Shown here piece after piece: positions 22,822 through 34,400 of a stretch of DNA of 64,000 nucleotides. Both the position numbers and the translations under genes were made by a program. Positions within the stretch are counted from its first letter, which is position 1. Each line of letters begins with the position of its first letter. Source of the stretch: Amaranthus tricolor (lineage: Eukaryota > Streptophyta > Magnoliopsida > Caryophyllales > Amaranthaceae); NCBI RefSeq assembly GCF_026212465.1, contig NC_080059.1, positions 21,556,745 through 21,620,744 of the forward strand, written 5' to 3'. The notes under the pieces were generated by a model, which did no database searches, was not told the DNA's origin, and was given only the letters and a program-made list of their open reading frames with translations.

Positions 22822-24340
22822 TCAGCTACATCTTTTTCTCATACCTTTCCACCAAAATAATTTCCTTAATTCTTCAATCATCTTTTCTCTACCAGGGTGC
22901 AAGTGAAACATTCCTTGGTGTCCTTCTTTCAAAATCTCTTCTTTCAGCTCTGTGGTGTCTGGTATACACAATCTCCCATTCATTCTTAGTTCACCTTTCG
23001 CACCCACTTCGAACGCTTCTGTCTCTTTCCTTTGAACTCGAATGATTAACTCGATTATCTCGGGATCTTCTTGTTGTGCTTCTATAATTCTTTCGAACAA
23101 AGTCGGTTGTATAGTCATTGCTCCCAAATACTCAACAACTTGATAATAATTAACAATTTCTAGATCTAACTTTTGGATTTCTCGGTATAGTTCCCAAGGT
23201 ATCGTCATTATAGCATTTACAGATATCCTCGGCCTTCTGCTCAATGCATCAGCCACTTTGTTTGCTTTTCCAAGATGATAATTTATGTCAACATCAAAGT
23301 CTTTAATGATTTCCAGCCACCGCCTTTGTCGCATATTCAGCTCCTTCTGAATGAAGACATATTTCAAATTTTTATGATCAGTGAAAATCTTGCATGGTAC
23401 TCCATAGAGATAATGTCTCCATAACTTCAGGGCAAAAATTACAGCTGCTAGTTCAATGTCGTGTATTGGATAATTCAACTCATGTGGCCTTAATTGCCTT
23501 GACGCATAAGCTACTACTTTGCCTTCTTGCATTAGCACACATCCCAAACCTTCCTTCGATGCATCACAATATACCTCAAATGCTTTCCCACAGTCGGGCA
23601 TGATCAACACAGGTGCCATCGTAAGTCTCCTCTTAAGCTCTTCTAATGATTTACTCTGCTTCTCGCCCCATTGAAACTGAACTCCCTTTTTTAGCAACTC
23701 AAACAACGGTCGGGCAATTTTAGAAAAATTTTCCACAAACTTCCTGTAATAGCCTGCCAAGCCTAAGAAACTTCTTACTTCAGTAACACTCTTTGGATTC
23801 GGCCATTCCATCACTGCCCTAATCTTATCAGGGTCAACAGAAATTCCATCCTTCGAAACAACGTGCCCTAAAAAAGATATCTTTTCTAACCAAAATTCAC
23901 ATTTACTAAACTTGCCAAAAAGTTTCTCTTTTCTCAACTTCTCTAAAACTATCCTTAAGTGCTGCTCATGTTGCTCTTTATTCTTTGAATACACCAATAT
24001 ATCATCAATAAACACAACCACAAACTTATCCAGGTAAGGGTTGAAATATCTTTGCATGAGATCCATAAATGCTGCTGGAGCATTCGTTAGACCAAATGGC
24101 ATTACTAGAAACTCATAGTGCCCATATCTGGTTCTAAATGCAGTCTTAGGAATATCTTCTTCAGCAATCCTTAATTGATGATAACCAGACCTCAAATCTA
24201 TCTTCGAAAAGACCCTTGCTCCCCCAACTGATCAAAAAGGTCGTCTATCCTTGGCAAAGGATAACGATTCTTGATGGTAATCTTATTGATCTCCCTATAA
24301 TCAATGCATAGCCTCATACTCCCATCTTTCTTTCTGACAA
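22822..24340 (-). pseudogene. Tekay RT and RNase H
   Basis: The RT has [39 protein letters not shown] and the catalytic block [14 protein letters not shown] (FIDD). RNase H follows with [38 protein letters not shown] and [10 protein letters not shown], then the linker ADALSRR. The integrase zinc domain begins ([21 protein letters not shown]) and then shifts frame at about 22825. The N-terminal RT ([20 protein letters not shown]) lies at 24205-24320 in another frame, so at least two frameshifts are present. Confidence 0.93.
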
Positions 24341-24945
24341 AGAGAACGAAGCTCCCCATGGTGAAACACTAGGTCGAATGAAACCTTTTTCAAGCAATTC
24401 ATCTAGCTGCTTCTTCAGCTCAGCCAATTCAGCTGGAGCAAAACGGTAAGGAGTTTTAGAAATAGGGGTAATATCAGGAATAAGGTCAATATGGAAGTCT
24501 ACTTCTCTTTTTGGAGGTATACCGGGTAAATCTTCAGGAAACACATCAGAATATTCTTGCACGATCGGGGTTTCTTGCAAACTAGGTTTAGGTTTTACTT
24601 CTTTAGTAGTAACAAAACATAAGAACCCTTCATTTCCTTGTTTTATCATTTGTGTTGCTTGAATTACAGAAATTGTCTCTAGCTGAGATTCTGAGTTCTT
24701 CCGAATATACTTCGTTCCCTCGGGAGTTTCTATTCTAACAACCTTTTCCTTACACAAAATCTCTGCTGAATATCTCTCCAACTAATCCATACCCAAAATG
24801 ATATCAAATGTTCCCAAATCAAATTGAATTAAGTCAGCTGGTAAAAGATTCCCATAAATCTCCAAAGGTTCACCTCTTGCGATATACCCTCTCCTACCAC
24901 ATCTTCGCATCTTTAATAAAGTAGGGAAGTGTTGCATTACCTATA
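24314..24945 (-). pseudogene. Tekay protease C-terminus and RT linker; gag missing
   Basis: From about 24945 the frame reads MRRCGRRGYIARGEPLEIYG and FDLGTFDIILGMD, then a stop replaces the Trp expected in the GMDWL motif (TGG to TAG near 24782). It continues from 24781 with ERYSAEILCKEK and VQEYSDVFPEDLPGIPPKRE. The protease active-site region and the entire gag that should lie to the right are absent: only about 150 bases of A/T-rich sequence separate this from the primer site. Confidence 0.85.
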
Positions 24946-25089
24946 TTTTAAATCGCAAATCGCATTTTTTTTAACACATAAAACAAATAAAACAAATTTC
25001 ATTTAAAATACTAAAATTTTTTTTTCAAAACGTAATTTATCACGGTGTTTCCTAGTATCGGATAAGAAGTACCGACCGTTCGAATATCG

Positions 25090-25106
25090 TTGGCTCTGAT
25101 ACCAAG
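25090..25106 (-). promoter_or_regulatory. Tekay primer-binding site, Met tRNA
   Basis: On the minus strand CTTGGTATCAGAGCCAA directly follows the 5' LTR and matches the initiator-Met tRNA primer site. Confidence 0.9.
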
Positions 25107-27571
25107 TGTAACGGACAGTTCTTTTCTAATGAAGGTTTATTATAATATATATAGTAAGTAACGCTAAGCGGAAGTCTATCGAACCGTGATTATTGCGAAA
25201 AACAAATAAGACAAAACAGAGTTTTCAAAAAAAACAATGAAAGCTTAAATCATTAAAATATAATTTTACGTATTACATCTTTCTTTAATACATAATTATC
25301 GTCTTTACATACCCGTAATATAAACTACATATATACTAACATCACACAGACAATACTATAGCTTCTTAATAACTTCATGTAAAGTTACCTGCAGCATCTG
25401 CTCCCGAAATATGGGAACAGCCGATGGAAATCGGTCAGCTTTAAAAAAAACCGAGTATAAAAACTTACCGCAACTATACAAGTATGGATAGTATATGCAC
25501 GACAATTAAGTAATAAGCAAAAATAAGTGCATTGCAATATATAATATGCAAGGTATCTTATGTATTATAGGGAATTCATTTTTATATTAGATTCATTTAT
25601 ATATATATAACTTCTGGTCCTTCTGCTTGAGTACCAGGGCGTGATTTACTAACACTTCTGCTTGAGTGTTAGGGCGTGGAATCCGATTACTTGTTTAATG
25701 AATGCAACACATATGATCTTTGTTTGATATATGTAAGGGCCTGTTAGGGTGAGGTAAACCAAAACCCCTAACTTAGTGGGAGTCGTCACTCCTCCAGTAC
25801 AATATTGCTCGAGCCACAGGTCAGGTTAAACAACCTTACTGTGTTCGCCGTATTTTACGTGCCGGAAAACACGTCCCACATTTTTTACATGCCGGAAGCA
25901 TGGTTTGGCATTTCCTTACTATCAAGCCTTTTTATTATCATGTTACTGTTTTCATATAAATGCAACATTACAATAACATATAATAGAAATAAATTCATAA
26001 CATCTTGCATATAAATATTCATTAATTATTAAACTAAATCAAAACTAAAATGGGTCTTTAGTATTTATTTATAGATAAATTTCAATTATGCTTTATTATT
26101 TTCTTTGTAACTTATTTTTAAATTTTGTGAATGAATAATTAATTTTCTTAGGATCGAAATCGACACGAAATATTTTAAAATAAATAATTTACTAAATGAG
26201 TTGGCATATATTCTTATTCACCAAAATAAATTAATTTTAATTATTATTTCAATTTTCTTTCTTTTTGCCTACAATAACAATTTAGATTATTAATTTATTT
26301 CTTTAAAATTTAAATATCATAAAATTTCACAAAAATAACTTAAATGAATTGGAAATACAGTAACTAAAATAATTTAATTTTTTTTTTCCAGAAATAATTA
26401 TTTTTAACCCAAATTTATGAATTTCCTTATTTTATGCGTTTTTTAGCAAAAATTTATAATAATATTTATACTCCACTATAATTAACGAAATTAATAAAAA
26501 ACTTCTATTTCATATATATATATGTACAGAAAAATTTTCGTGTAAAAATATTAATTTTTACTATTTTAATTAAAATTATTTCCGATTTTGCGGTTTGGTT
26601 TTTTAGAAAAAATTAATATTAATATTTATACTCAATAGTATTTCACGAAATTAATACACAATCTATATCTCATATATATATATATATGTACAGAAAAAAT
26701 TTCGTTTAAAAATATTAAAATTTTACTATTTTAATTTAAATTATTTCAGATTTTGCGGTTTTTGGCAATTCAAAGAATAAATCATATAAATTAAATTACA
26801 ACGAATTAAATCACCAAAATTTGCAGAAAATGAAATTTAAATATAATAAACGCATATAAAAATTTATGGGCATAATTTCATGTAAATAAATATATGTAAG
26901 AATTTATACCTTCAATAATTTCACTATTAATTAAATTCCTTTGTTGTAGAATTTTTAGCCACAAAATTAGCTTCCTCCCCTTGAATTTCTATAATTAACA
27001 CTAAATACTATTATTAGAAAATTTTTGAGAATTTTTAGGAATTTTTCTAGGGTTTTTAGATTTTTTTTAGGAATTAGCTTATATTTGGGAAATAAATTTT
27101 TGATTTGCTTTTTTTTTTTTTCTCCTCCCTTTTTATTTACCCACGGTAGCTTTAGATTATTTATAGGCTAAGATTGTAATTTTTTTTTATTATATTAGTT
27201 TTCCTTCATGGGCAAGCAAATTAGGATAAGGATAATTAAAATTTTGCCACCTATTCCTCTTAGCCGCCAACTTCCAGATTTTTTTTTTTTAGATTTTTAC
27301 TTTTTTTTTTTTATAATTATTATTGTATATATATTTATATTTAATCATAAATTAATATAGGAAATAAAAAGATTAAGTTATTGTAGGTAATTTAGCTAGA
27401 CTTAATATTTAGGTAATTTATTTTAAGAGAAATAAATTATCCATAAAAGAAAATCGAGAGCTTAAAAACGATTGGAATAAAATTCGAAACGACATTAAAA
27501 AGAAAATAATAAAACGAAACGATTATTGAATTTGTCAAAATATTTAAGATTAAGAAAAACGGTCTGTTACA
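25107..27571 (-). repeat. Tekay 5' LTR (right)
   Basis: The repeat starts TGTAACGGACAG at 25107 and ends GTCTGTTACA at 27571, followed by the target duplication GATTC. It is nearly identical to the left LTR; small differences include the length of the ATATAT run near 26675 and single-base changes. Confidence 0.95.
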
Positions 27572-28299
27572 GATTCCCCATACCCAGAATAGATGACATG
27601 TTGGATGAGTTAGTAAGGTCTCAATGGTTTAGTAAGATGGATCTAAGGAGTGGGTATCACCAAATAAGGATGAGGGAAGGGGATGAATGGAAAACAGCTA
27701 TCAAAACTAAGTATGGCTTATATGAGTGGATGGTTATGCCCTTTGGATTAACTGGAGCCCCTAGCACCTTCATGAGACTGATGAATGAAGTTTTAAGACC
27801 ATTCCTAGGAAAATTCATAGTGGTATACCTTGATGACATTCTTGTGTATAGTAAAGAAGTAGGAGAACACCTTAGTCATTTAGAACAGCTGTTTAAGGTC
27901 CTTAGGCAGCAAACATTGTTTGGGAAGTTGGATAAATGCTCTTTCTTAATGACAGAAGTCTATTTTCTTGGGTTCAGAGTAGGCAGATTAGGAGTGAAAG
28001 TAGATCCCACAAAAGTAGAAGCCATCAAAACTTGGACAGTGCCCACCAACATCACCCAGGTAAGGTCTTTTCATGGCCTAGCATCCTTCTATAGGAGGTT
28101 TGTGAAAAATTTTAGCACCATGATGGCACCTTTAACAGATTGCACAAAAGGAAACACTTTCAGATGGACTAAGGAGGCACAACAAGCCTTTGAGTGTATC
28201 AAAGAAGCTATGTGTAAATTCTGAGACTGCCTGACTTTAGTAAGCCATTTGAAGTTGAGTGTGATGCTAGCAACACTGGCATAGGAGCAGTACTGTTAG
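27572..28299 (+). pseudogene. Gypsy RT C-terminal part and start of RNase H
   Basis: This continues the RT broken at 19169: [57 protein letters not shown] and the catalytic [14 protein letters not shown] (YLDD), then the thumb and connection [21 protein letters not shown] frameshift near 28218 precedes the RNase H start [20 protein letters not shown]. RNase H breaks off at about 28296, where the sequence jumps into integrase. Confidence 0.93.
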
Positions 28300-29101
28300 G
28301 TTGCATGGGGTCCCTAGAACTATAGAAACTGACACGGATAGAAAATTTCTAAGCTCCTTTTGGAGCACCCTATGGAGACTGCTTGACACTAAGCTTTTAT
28401 ATAGTACATCTCACCACCCACAAACTGATGGGCAAACTGAGGTGACTAATAAAACACTGGGTTCAATCCTTAGAACCTTGGTAAAGAAAAATCTAAGGGA
28501 TTGGGACCTCAAGCTATGTCATGCAGAGTTTGCCTATAATAAAAGTCCTAGCTGGGCTACAAAGATATCACCCTTTGAATGTGTATATGGAATGAACCCT
28601 TTACTACCTGTGTCACTAATTGAACTACCTTTACATTACAGGGCACATGGGGATGCTAAACAGAAAGCTGAAACAATGATGACAATTCACAAGAAAACAC
28701 AAGAGAACATTGAGAAAGCTACTGATAAATACCAGCAAAAGGCTAACAGGCGCACCTCAGCCAAACAGGTGTTCCAGATTGGTGACTGGGTATGGATCTA
28801 CTTGAGGAAGGAAAGGTTTCCAAAGCAAAGGAAGAACAAGCTGATGCCAAGAGCTGATGGACCATTCCAAATCATTGAATAATATGAGGATAATGCTTAC
28901 AAGGTGGACCTGCCAGAACAATATGGAGTCTTTCCCATATTCAACATAGGGGACCTTAGACCATACTATGATGACTCTGAATTGAGAACAATTCGAGCTG
29001 AAGAAGGAGGGAATGCACCAAGACCCTCATTATGTGAGCAGAATAAGGATGATGAGATAATCAGAGTCCACAATACCAAGGACACAAACATAAACATATG
29101 A
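28300..29101 (+). pseudogene. Gypsy integrase C-terminal half
   Basis: The frame starts inside the integrase core at LHGVPRTIETDTDRKFLSSF (second catalytic Asp), then STSHHPQTDGQTEVTNKTLG (catalytic Glu), FAYNKSPSWATKISPFECVY, and the C-terminal FQIGDWVWIYLRKERFPKQR and PRADGPFQIIE. After a stop at 28880 it goes on with DNAYKVDLPEQYGVFPIFNI. The rest of RNase H and the first part of integrase are deleted at 28296-28300. No chromodomain is seen. Homology to the copy at 16037 stops at about 29095, where the element is truncated. Confidence 0.92.
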
Positions 29102-29425
29102 ATATCAAGAACAACATACAGACTAAAAACATACAGACTAATCATATGAAGTAAACCTAAAACATATAAGACAATGTAAAGCATGAACAACTATGAATCA
29201 TATAGAATAAGCATATGAACTTCAAACTAATCAAGCTAAGCATAATGTAGTGAATCCAAAGGGAAAAAAAAAGTTATTACATACCAAAATATTTCTCCCC
29301 CTTTTTGACTTTTATCAAAAAGAAATAAGGAGTCATAAAAATGTTGGGATATTGTTCATGAAAAACTAAATTATTGTTTGGCGAAATATAAAATTGTTTA
29401 TCAAATAACAACATAAAATTACTTC
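29102..29425. other. Spacer between gypsy end and Transposase_32-like gene
   Basis: No gene is seen. A short duplicated word (ACATACAGACTAA) occurs at about 29113 and 29130. The words TTTCTCCCCCTTTTTGACTTT (about 29291) resemble the 3' non-coding region of SIRE-type elements, but that is weak. Confidence 0.35.
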
Positions 29426-30793
29426 TTACTTGGACCTGGTCTTCCTCTTCTTGGAAGCCTTGGGTTTGCTGGGGGATGGTGTGGCTTCAATAGCTTATAA
29501 AGTTGCATCTACAGGTTCAAGCACTAGGACAGTAGGCGCAACGACCCTTTCTTCTTCTTTTTCTTCTCCTTCTCCTCTTCTTGTTCATGCTCTTCCTCTT
29601 CTTGGTTCTCCTACTTTTCTCTTTTTCCACAACTGCCTCTTCTGCCACTCCTCTTCTTCCACTACGTCTTCTACTACCATTTCTTTTATCTCTTTCATAA
29701 ACGAATCCAACATTAATGTGACGGTGGAAACCTTGTCATGGAGTTCAAGAAGAGATATCTTGATGTTACTCACCTCGTAGTCAAGGGACTCAAGGCGGGA
29801 ATGAGTAGTGTGATCGTTGATTTGAGGCTCGAGACGAAAAATTTTCTTCCCATGGATCTTTTGAAGATCTTCTTTTTCAGATCACATAAGTGTGAGTATA
29901 ACTCATACTTAAGGGGAACTAGAAAAGCGCATATTTGAGATAATGAGGGAGGCATAATCAATAGTTTTTAAGGTGGCAACCTTCCACTTTAAGATCAAGC
30001 GAGTATCATAAACTAAGCCACAAGAAGAGTTGCGAGAATAAACTGTTTTGACAAGGAGGGTGTGCAGCAACTTACCACAAAGATTTAACCCTTTATGGGT
30101 CAGTTGGCGAGTAGGAGAGATATTAGAATGTAAAGCAAGAACAAATATATGCTTTGCATTTTGAAAAGTCATAGAATTAGGAGTAGAATCATCATCATCA
30201 TTTGAAAATTTAAAGAGTTCATTAATAAGGGTTTTAGAGATGATAATCACTTGGTCCATGACAAAGGTTCTCAAGATTAGAAACCCGTCAATAGTAGTGA
30301 AAGAAAGATTACAATAGAAGGTCAAAACAAGTGTACGATAAGTTTTTAAACCTGGTTCCAACAACATTACTTGAGTAGTTTGAATGAAAGAGGAAACAAC
30401 ATTGAAATCTTCGAACAAGAAAAATGTGTAATGAAGAATATCAACAAAAGCGTGTGAATGGTATTTAAAAAAATCTATCCAGTTACCAAAGGCTGTATGA
30501 TTTTTGAACTAAGTTTTGGGTACCTCAAGAATACTAAGTGGAGAAGGAATGGAAGGTGCAACCATTTCAAGCCTTGGAGACCTTGCACATGATTCACCTT
30601 TTTCAAGTTTTTTTAAAGATTGAGTGATTTTCTCTTTTTGGAAGCCATGGTTGTGTGCTTTAAGAATTTCAGAAAAGTTTAAATTTTTGAAGGAGAAAAA
30701 AGTGAAACAAGAAGGGATTTCTGAAATGGTTGAAGGAAAAGGAAGGTTTAATGGGGCCAAATAAATAAATTGTACATCATGATTTGAAAGCAA
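29426..30793 (-). pseudogene. Plant transposon protein (Transposase_32-like), broken
   Basis: Reading leftwards, 30793-30509 gives a Ser/Pro-rich N-terminus. 30418-29909 gives VLTFYCNLSFTTIDGFLILR, then ISKTLINELFKFSND and LTHKGLNLCGKLLHTLLVK, the layout of the 'putative plant transposon protein' domain (Transposase_32) found in ORFs of plant LTR elements. 29773-29585 is acidic and likely coiled coil (ISLLELHDKVSTVTLMLDSF), and the end ASKKRKTRSK stops at 29426-29428. At least two frameshifts or stops separate the segments. The function of these proteins is unknown. The family assignment is moderately sure. Confidence 0.5.
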
Positions 30794-30897
30794 TAAATGG
30801 GTGATTTGACCACTTAGAAAAAGTTTGAAAGAAAATCAAAAACTTAGAAGGTTTTCTGATTTTAGAATGGTATGAGGGAGTGTCTTGGTGTAGGAAA

Positions 30898-31150
30898 AGC
30901 TAACGGAAAAAACGTCAAGTGTTGCAGTTTTTTGGCCCTTATATGCTGCGGTTTTGACCCCAAGCATTTGTGCTAGCAGCAGATAGGCAATTACAAATGC
31001 TGCGGTTCAAAACCAAAGCACAAAAACACATTATATGCTGCGGTTCTTTGTTATCCGCAGCATATAGTGTGTGTTTTTATTCACAAAAGCACATTATATG
31101 TTGCGGTTCACATAGAACCGCAACATATAGTGGGTATTGTTTTTGTTTAT
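30898..31150 (+). mobile_element. Orphan CACTA-type terminus with TGCTGCGG subterminal repeats
   Basis: The sequence from 30898 (AGCTAACGGAAAAAACGTC) aligns with the terminal repeat of the small CACTA element at 54040 (TACTAGTGGAAAAAACATC). It is followed by the same GTTGCAGTTTTTTGGCC block and by several TGCTGCGG/CCGCAGCA inverted motifs up to 31125. The terminal CACTA itself has mutated and no opposite end is found before 37000, so this is a truncated end. Confidence 0.6.
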
Positions 31151-31284
31151 TTTTTTGTTTTATTAATAGACCAATGCATAATATTCATTTCTAATATACA
31201 CGATTGAAATCACCAAATAATCACCATAAATTCATCACCAATATGCAGTACTCGAAGAAATATAATAAACAAATATATATATCG

Positions 31285-31757
31285 CACCTAAAGGTTTCGA
31301 TTCTTTCCCAAGAGTGTAATATCACATTAAAATGCCCCACCAGAAGAATTGGTTTATTGATAGCTACCACAATATTCTTTAACTCCGCAAATAAAGCATT
31401 CCTCCCTAATCTATCATTTGGCTCATAAATCACCCCCACACAACACTCGAAGTTAACTCTGTTAATACAACCTTCTAACATGATCCATCTATCCCCAGAG
31501 TGTTTATTTGAGACGCTGAAAGTTCTAGGGTCCCAAATAGCGACTACACCACCTCCATAAGTGTCACTTGCATAAACTTCACACACATCATACTCATCAC
31601 TACCTCACATCCTTTTCATCCTACTTATAATGGTTCTTTTATGCTTTGTCTCCACAAGACCCATAAATGTTACTTTATTCTTTTCCACTAATTTTCTAAT
31701 AGTCATGATGTTCTCACACTTCCCAAGGCCTCGTATGTTCCAAAATAGACAATTCAT
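31285..31757 (-). pseudogene. LINE ORF2 endonuclease domain fragment
   Basis: An ATG at 31757 opens MNCLFWNIRGLGK, then FMGLVETKHKR, a TGA in place of Trp, then GGGVVAIWDPRTFSVSNKHS and ILLVGHFNVILHSWERIE. These are the conserved blocks of the apurinic-like endonuclease (exo/endo/phosphatase fold) of plant L1 LINEs, which nicks the target DNA. Homology stops at about 31285; no RT follows, so the LINE has lost its 3' half. It lies just downstream of ORF1 on the same strand. Confidence 0.88.
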
Positions 31758-31973
31758 ACTAAAGCAACTAACTATACTCCACAGTACCTAACCATTACTT
31801 CCCACTCATTTGGACTTCTCATCCATGATTAGGAGCCTTTTCCACTTCTTGAGGCCGGTAATAACGGCACCTTCATCACTAGCAGAAATACCCAATAATT
31901 TTGCAGTTTTCCAAGTATTCTGGGCTTCTAAGATACTCTTTGATGAGGATTGAGTAGCCAGTTGTGTGCCATT

Positions 31974-33477
31974 TTATGATTGGTTCATATTCTTAGGCCT
32001 AGCTCGTGGTTTCTTGAGAGAGCTCCCCAATCTTGAGACACTGCCACACTGGTGCAAGTTCCCATCAATAGGGCCACCATAAGACGTAATAGCAAGCCAT
32101 CCTGTTGTTTCATTCACAACAATGGGATCAATCCATTCAAGTTCCTTATCCCTCCCAATCCTACCAGCCAATTCTAACAGTAAAGGGTCGGTGAAAGCAC
32201 CACAGTCAGTCTCGCTTTTGTCCTCCTTAGTTTCCTCAGAGTCGCTTACCCACTGTTTAGCCATAAAATCAGAGTTTTCATCCCCATAAAGAGAAGCACC
32301 ATTAGCATTCATGGGCCATATCATTCTACTATGTTTACCTCTGTAATAACAACTCTCCTTGACCCACACATCACAGCTTCCATGCTTAAAGAGAAGCCTA
32401 ATTCAGGCATCGATCTTATTTTGGGCTTTGGTTCTCACAAGCATACGAGCATAAGTGAGACTACACACGCTTTCCACACGATTGTCTATGTAAAGAATAG
32501 GGCCCCATTTCTCACCTATATTCCTCACATTTTCCATACTCCAACATTTTGGGTGTATACCATAACAGTCTAACCATACTAATCTATCGTCATATAGTTC
32601 ACCTTCTGACCATCTTCTAGTATCATCAAATACATTCCACAAATCGCTATCCTCATTCACAGCATTCTCAGCGTCATTTTCACATTCAAACACGATTAAA
32701 ACTTTTTTGGGGGAGAGGGAGTACATACCCTTAATAGAAGCAGAGGAGGCGGATACCATTGCTGCAGTTTGTGCAAGGTTCAGGACCTCCGTCTTCTCAG
32801 CAATGATGGCATGCTCCAGCATTTTCACCGTCTCCATGTCTCTGCAGCATTAAGTGTGAACATAATAGGGATGACATTGTTCCCCCTTTCCACCGTCGAG
32901 GTCTTCTGTTGTTTGCCCATAAGAACCTCAGAGTATTTTCTTTTGTCTCTAAAGGAAGGGTTTTTGATCCATTTGTATCCAGGAAACGGGACCTCAATTG
33001 TAGAAGTCTTTCGTTTGAAGGAAGTGCCACCTTTATTGTATCTAACCCATAGAGACCTTCAATCTCAAACCCCTCATAGGAAACCCATTCAACTTCCTAA
33101 TAATGGCATTAACAACATACTCTAATCTTTTAAACCTCACAAAACCGAACGCTTCCTTTTTGAATTTTCTAGATTTTCTTTGAGATTAAAACGTCATCTA
33201 CCCTGCCTTCCCTTTCAAAGATAACCCTTAGCCATCTAGATGAAACACCATGGGGATTGCAGTCCACAAACATAGAAGTCGAGCCAGCCTGGTTTAATCC
33301 ACCTAGTGAACAGTGGGGCTCCCGAGGTCCACACCTCCAAGGGAGGCGGGAAGACCCTCGATTACCAACACCGAGATCAGAAGGTGGCCGGAGATAATGC
33401 TGGTTATCATGGTGAACATTGAAGAAAGGTGTGACTGTTGGACATCTCACGGGATCGCCATCGCCACTCTCTCTCAC
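31974..33477 (-). pseudogene. LINE ORF1 (RRM and DUF4283-like)
   Basis: The N-terminal part (33477-33169) contains TSMFVDCNPHGVSSRWLRVI and FEREGRVDDVLISKK, a recognisable RRM-type RNA-binding fold at the start of some plant LINE ORF1 proteins. The middle (32837-32403) holds KKVLIVFECENDAENAVN and SDLWNVFDDTRRWSEGE, then RLVWLDCYGIHPKCWSMENV, the DUF4283-like domain. The C-terminal part (32369-31974) is acidic and basic-tailed. Frameshifts split it in at least three places. The product would bind LINE RNA. ORF2 follows 216 bases further left. Confidence 0.8.
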
Positions 33478-33569
33478 TCTTTCTCTAACAATAATTTCTA
33501 TATTATATATAAATATACAATAAAAATCAAAAATCTAAACTAATTACATTACCAAACACATAAATTAGA

Positions 33570-33860
33570 TAGATACACGGCCACCTTGTTATTCAATTCA
33601 CGCATTTCCTCTTTTGTCAAAGTGCGTATTTGCCTTGGAGTCGTATAAAATCTAAATATTATATAAAGTAATTAATAAATAAACTTTATATAATACATAC
33701 ATTAGATTTTACATAATATTAAATATATAATATTATAATTCAAGAACGTAACATATATACATACCGCATCAATATTTTAGACTCCAATATTCTTCATGGC
33801 TTGTAAGAGATCGTCCATAAATTTGAGAGTGTACTAGCAGTAATCAATACCAATATCTTG
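33570..33860 (-). pseudogene. Possible Ulp1-like protease tail associated with CACTA
   Basis: Read leftwards, the 33860-33770 stretch gives YTLKFMDDLLQAMKNIG, similar to the DCGYYV-KFM region of C48 cysteine proteases carried by plant CACTA and Mutator elements. After an A/T-rich gap that could be an intron, the 33640-33575 stretch gives PRQIRTLTKEEMRELNNKVA. Both are short and interrupted by stops, so the call rests on resemblance only. Confidence 0.35.
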
Positions 33861-33879
33861 TCGAAAACACTAAATAATA

Positions 33880-34400
33880 GATGTTAGTGCCAAAAAAAGC
33901 TTAAAAAACTTTGATACGCAACTTCACACGTAAATTCAAGCATATGAATTTTTTTTAATTCAAAACTTTTCAGCACAATAATATATACCAAATAGTGTTG
34001 TGTGCGAAGTTTCATGCCAAACAAACCAAGTTTGAACGACTTTAAGCGAGTAAGTGCGAAAAAATCTTAAAAAACCTTAACAACGCAACTTCGCACGTAA
34101 TTTCAAGCATATGACTATTTTCTTCAATTCTAACCATTTCAACACAATAATATATACCAAATAGTGTTGTGTGCGAAGTTTCATGCCAAACAAACCAAGT
34201 TTGAACGACTTTAAGCGAGTAAGTACCAAAAAAGCTTAAAAAAAGCTAAAAAATGCAACTTCGAACGTAATTTCAAGCATACGACTATTTTTTTCAATTC
34301 TAACCATTTCAACACAATAATATATACCAAATAATGTTGTGTGCCAAGTATCATGTTAAACAAACCAAGTTTGGACGACTTTAAGCGAGTAAGTGCCAAA
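33880..34400. repeat. ~170 bp tandem repeat, three units (locus A)
   Basis: Three units share the core GCCAAACAAACCAAGTTTG and the block AACACAATAATATATACCAA. The word C(G/C)AAGT.TCATG lies at 34005, 34174 and 34344, so the period is 169-170 bases. The same monomer forms a longer array at 56310-57220. Flanks on the right (AATTCAAATGTATTCCTTCT, 34438) also match the second locus (57951), so the repeat belongs to one transposon family. Confidence 0.9.

Larger units (their letters stand above)
19165..27576 (-). mobile_element. Tekay/Del-type chromovirus nested in gypsy RT, TSD GATTC
   Basis: The element spans 19170-27571 and is flanked by the perfect duplication GATTC at 19165-19169 and 27572-27576; the flanks join back exactly into the RT frame of the host element. 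The two LTRs (2461 and 2465 bases) are nearly identical. In the first kilobase I noticed about 16 differences, so the insertion is relatively recent. The coding strand is minus: a protease remnant, RT, RNase H, integrase and a C-terminal chromodomain. Gag and most of the protease are missing, and there are several frameshifts and stops, so it is not autonomous. Long LTRs and the terminal chromodomain fit the Tekay (Del) lineage. Confidence 0.93.

Noticed and set aside
33880..34400. CRISPR-like array
   Set aside because: Units are contiguous 170 bp repeats without unique spacers, in a plant context.
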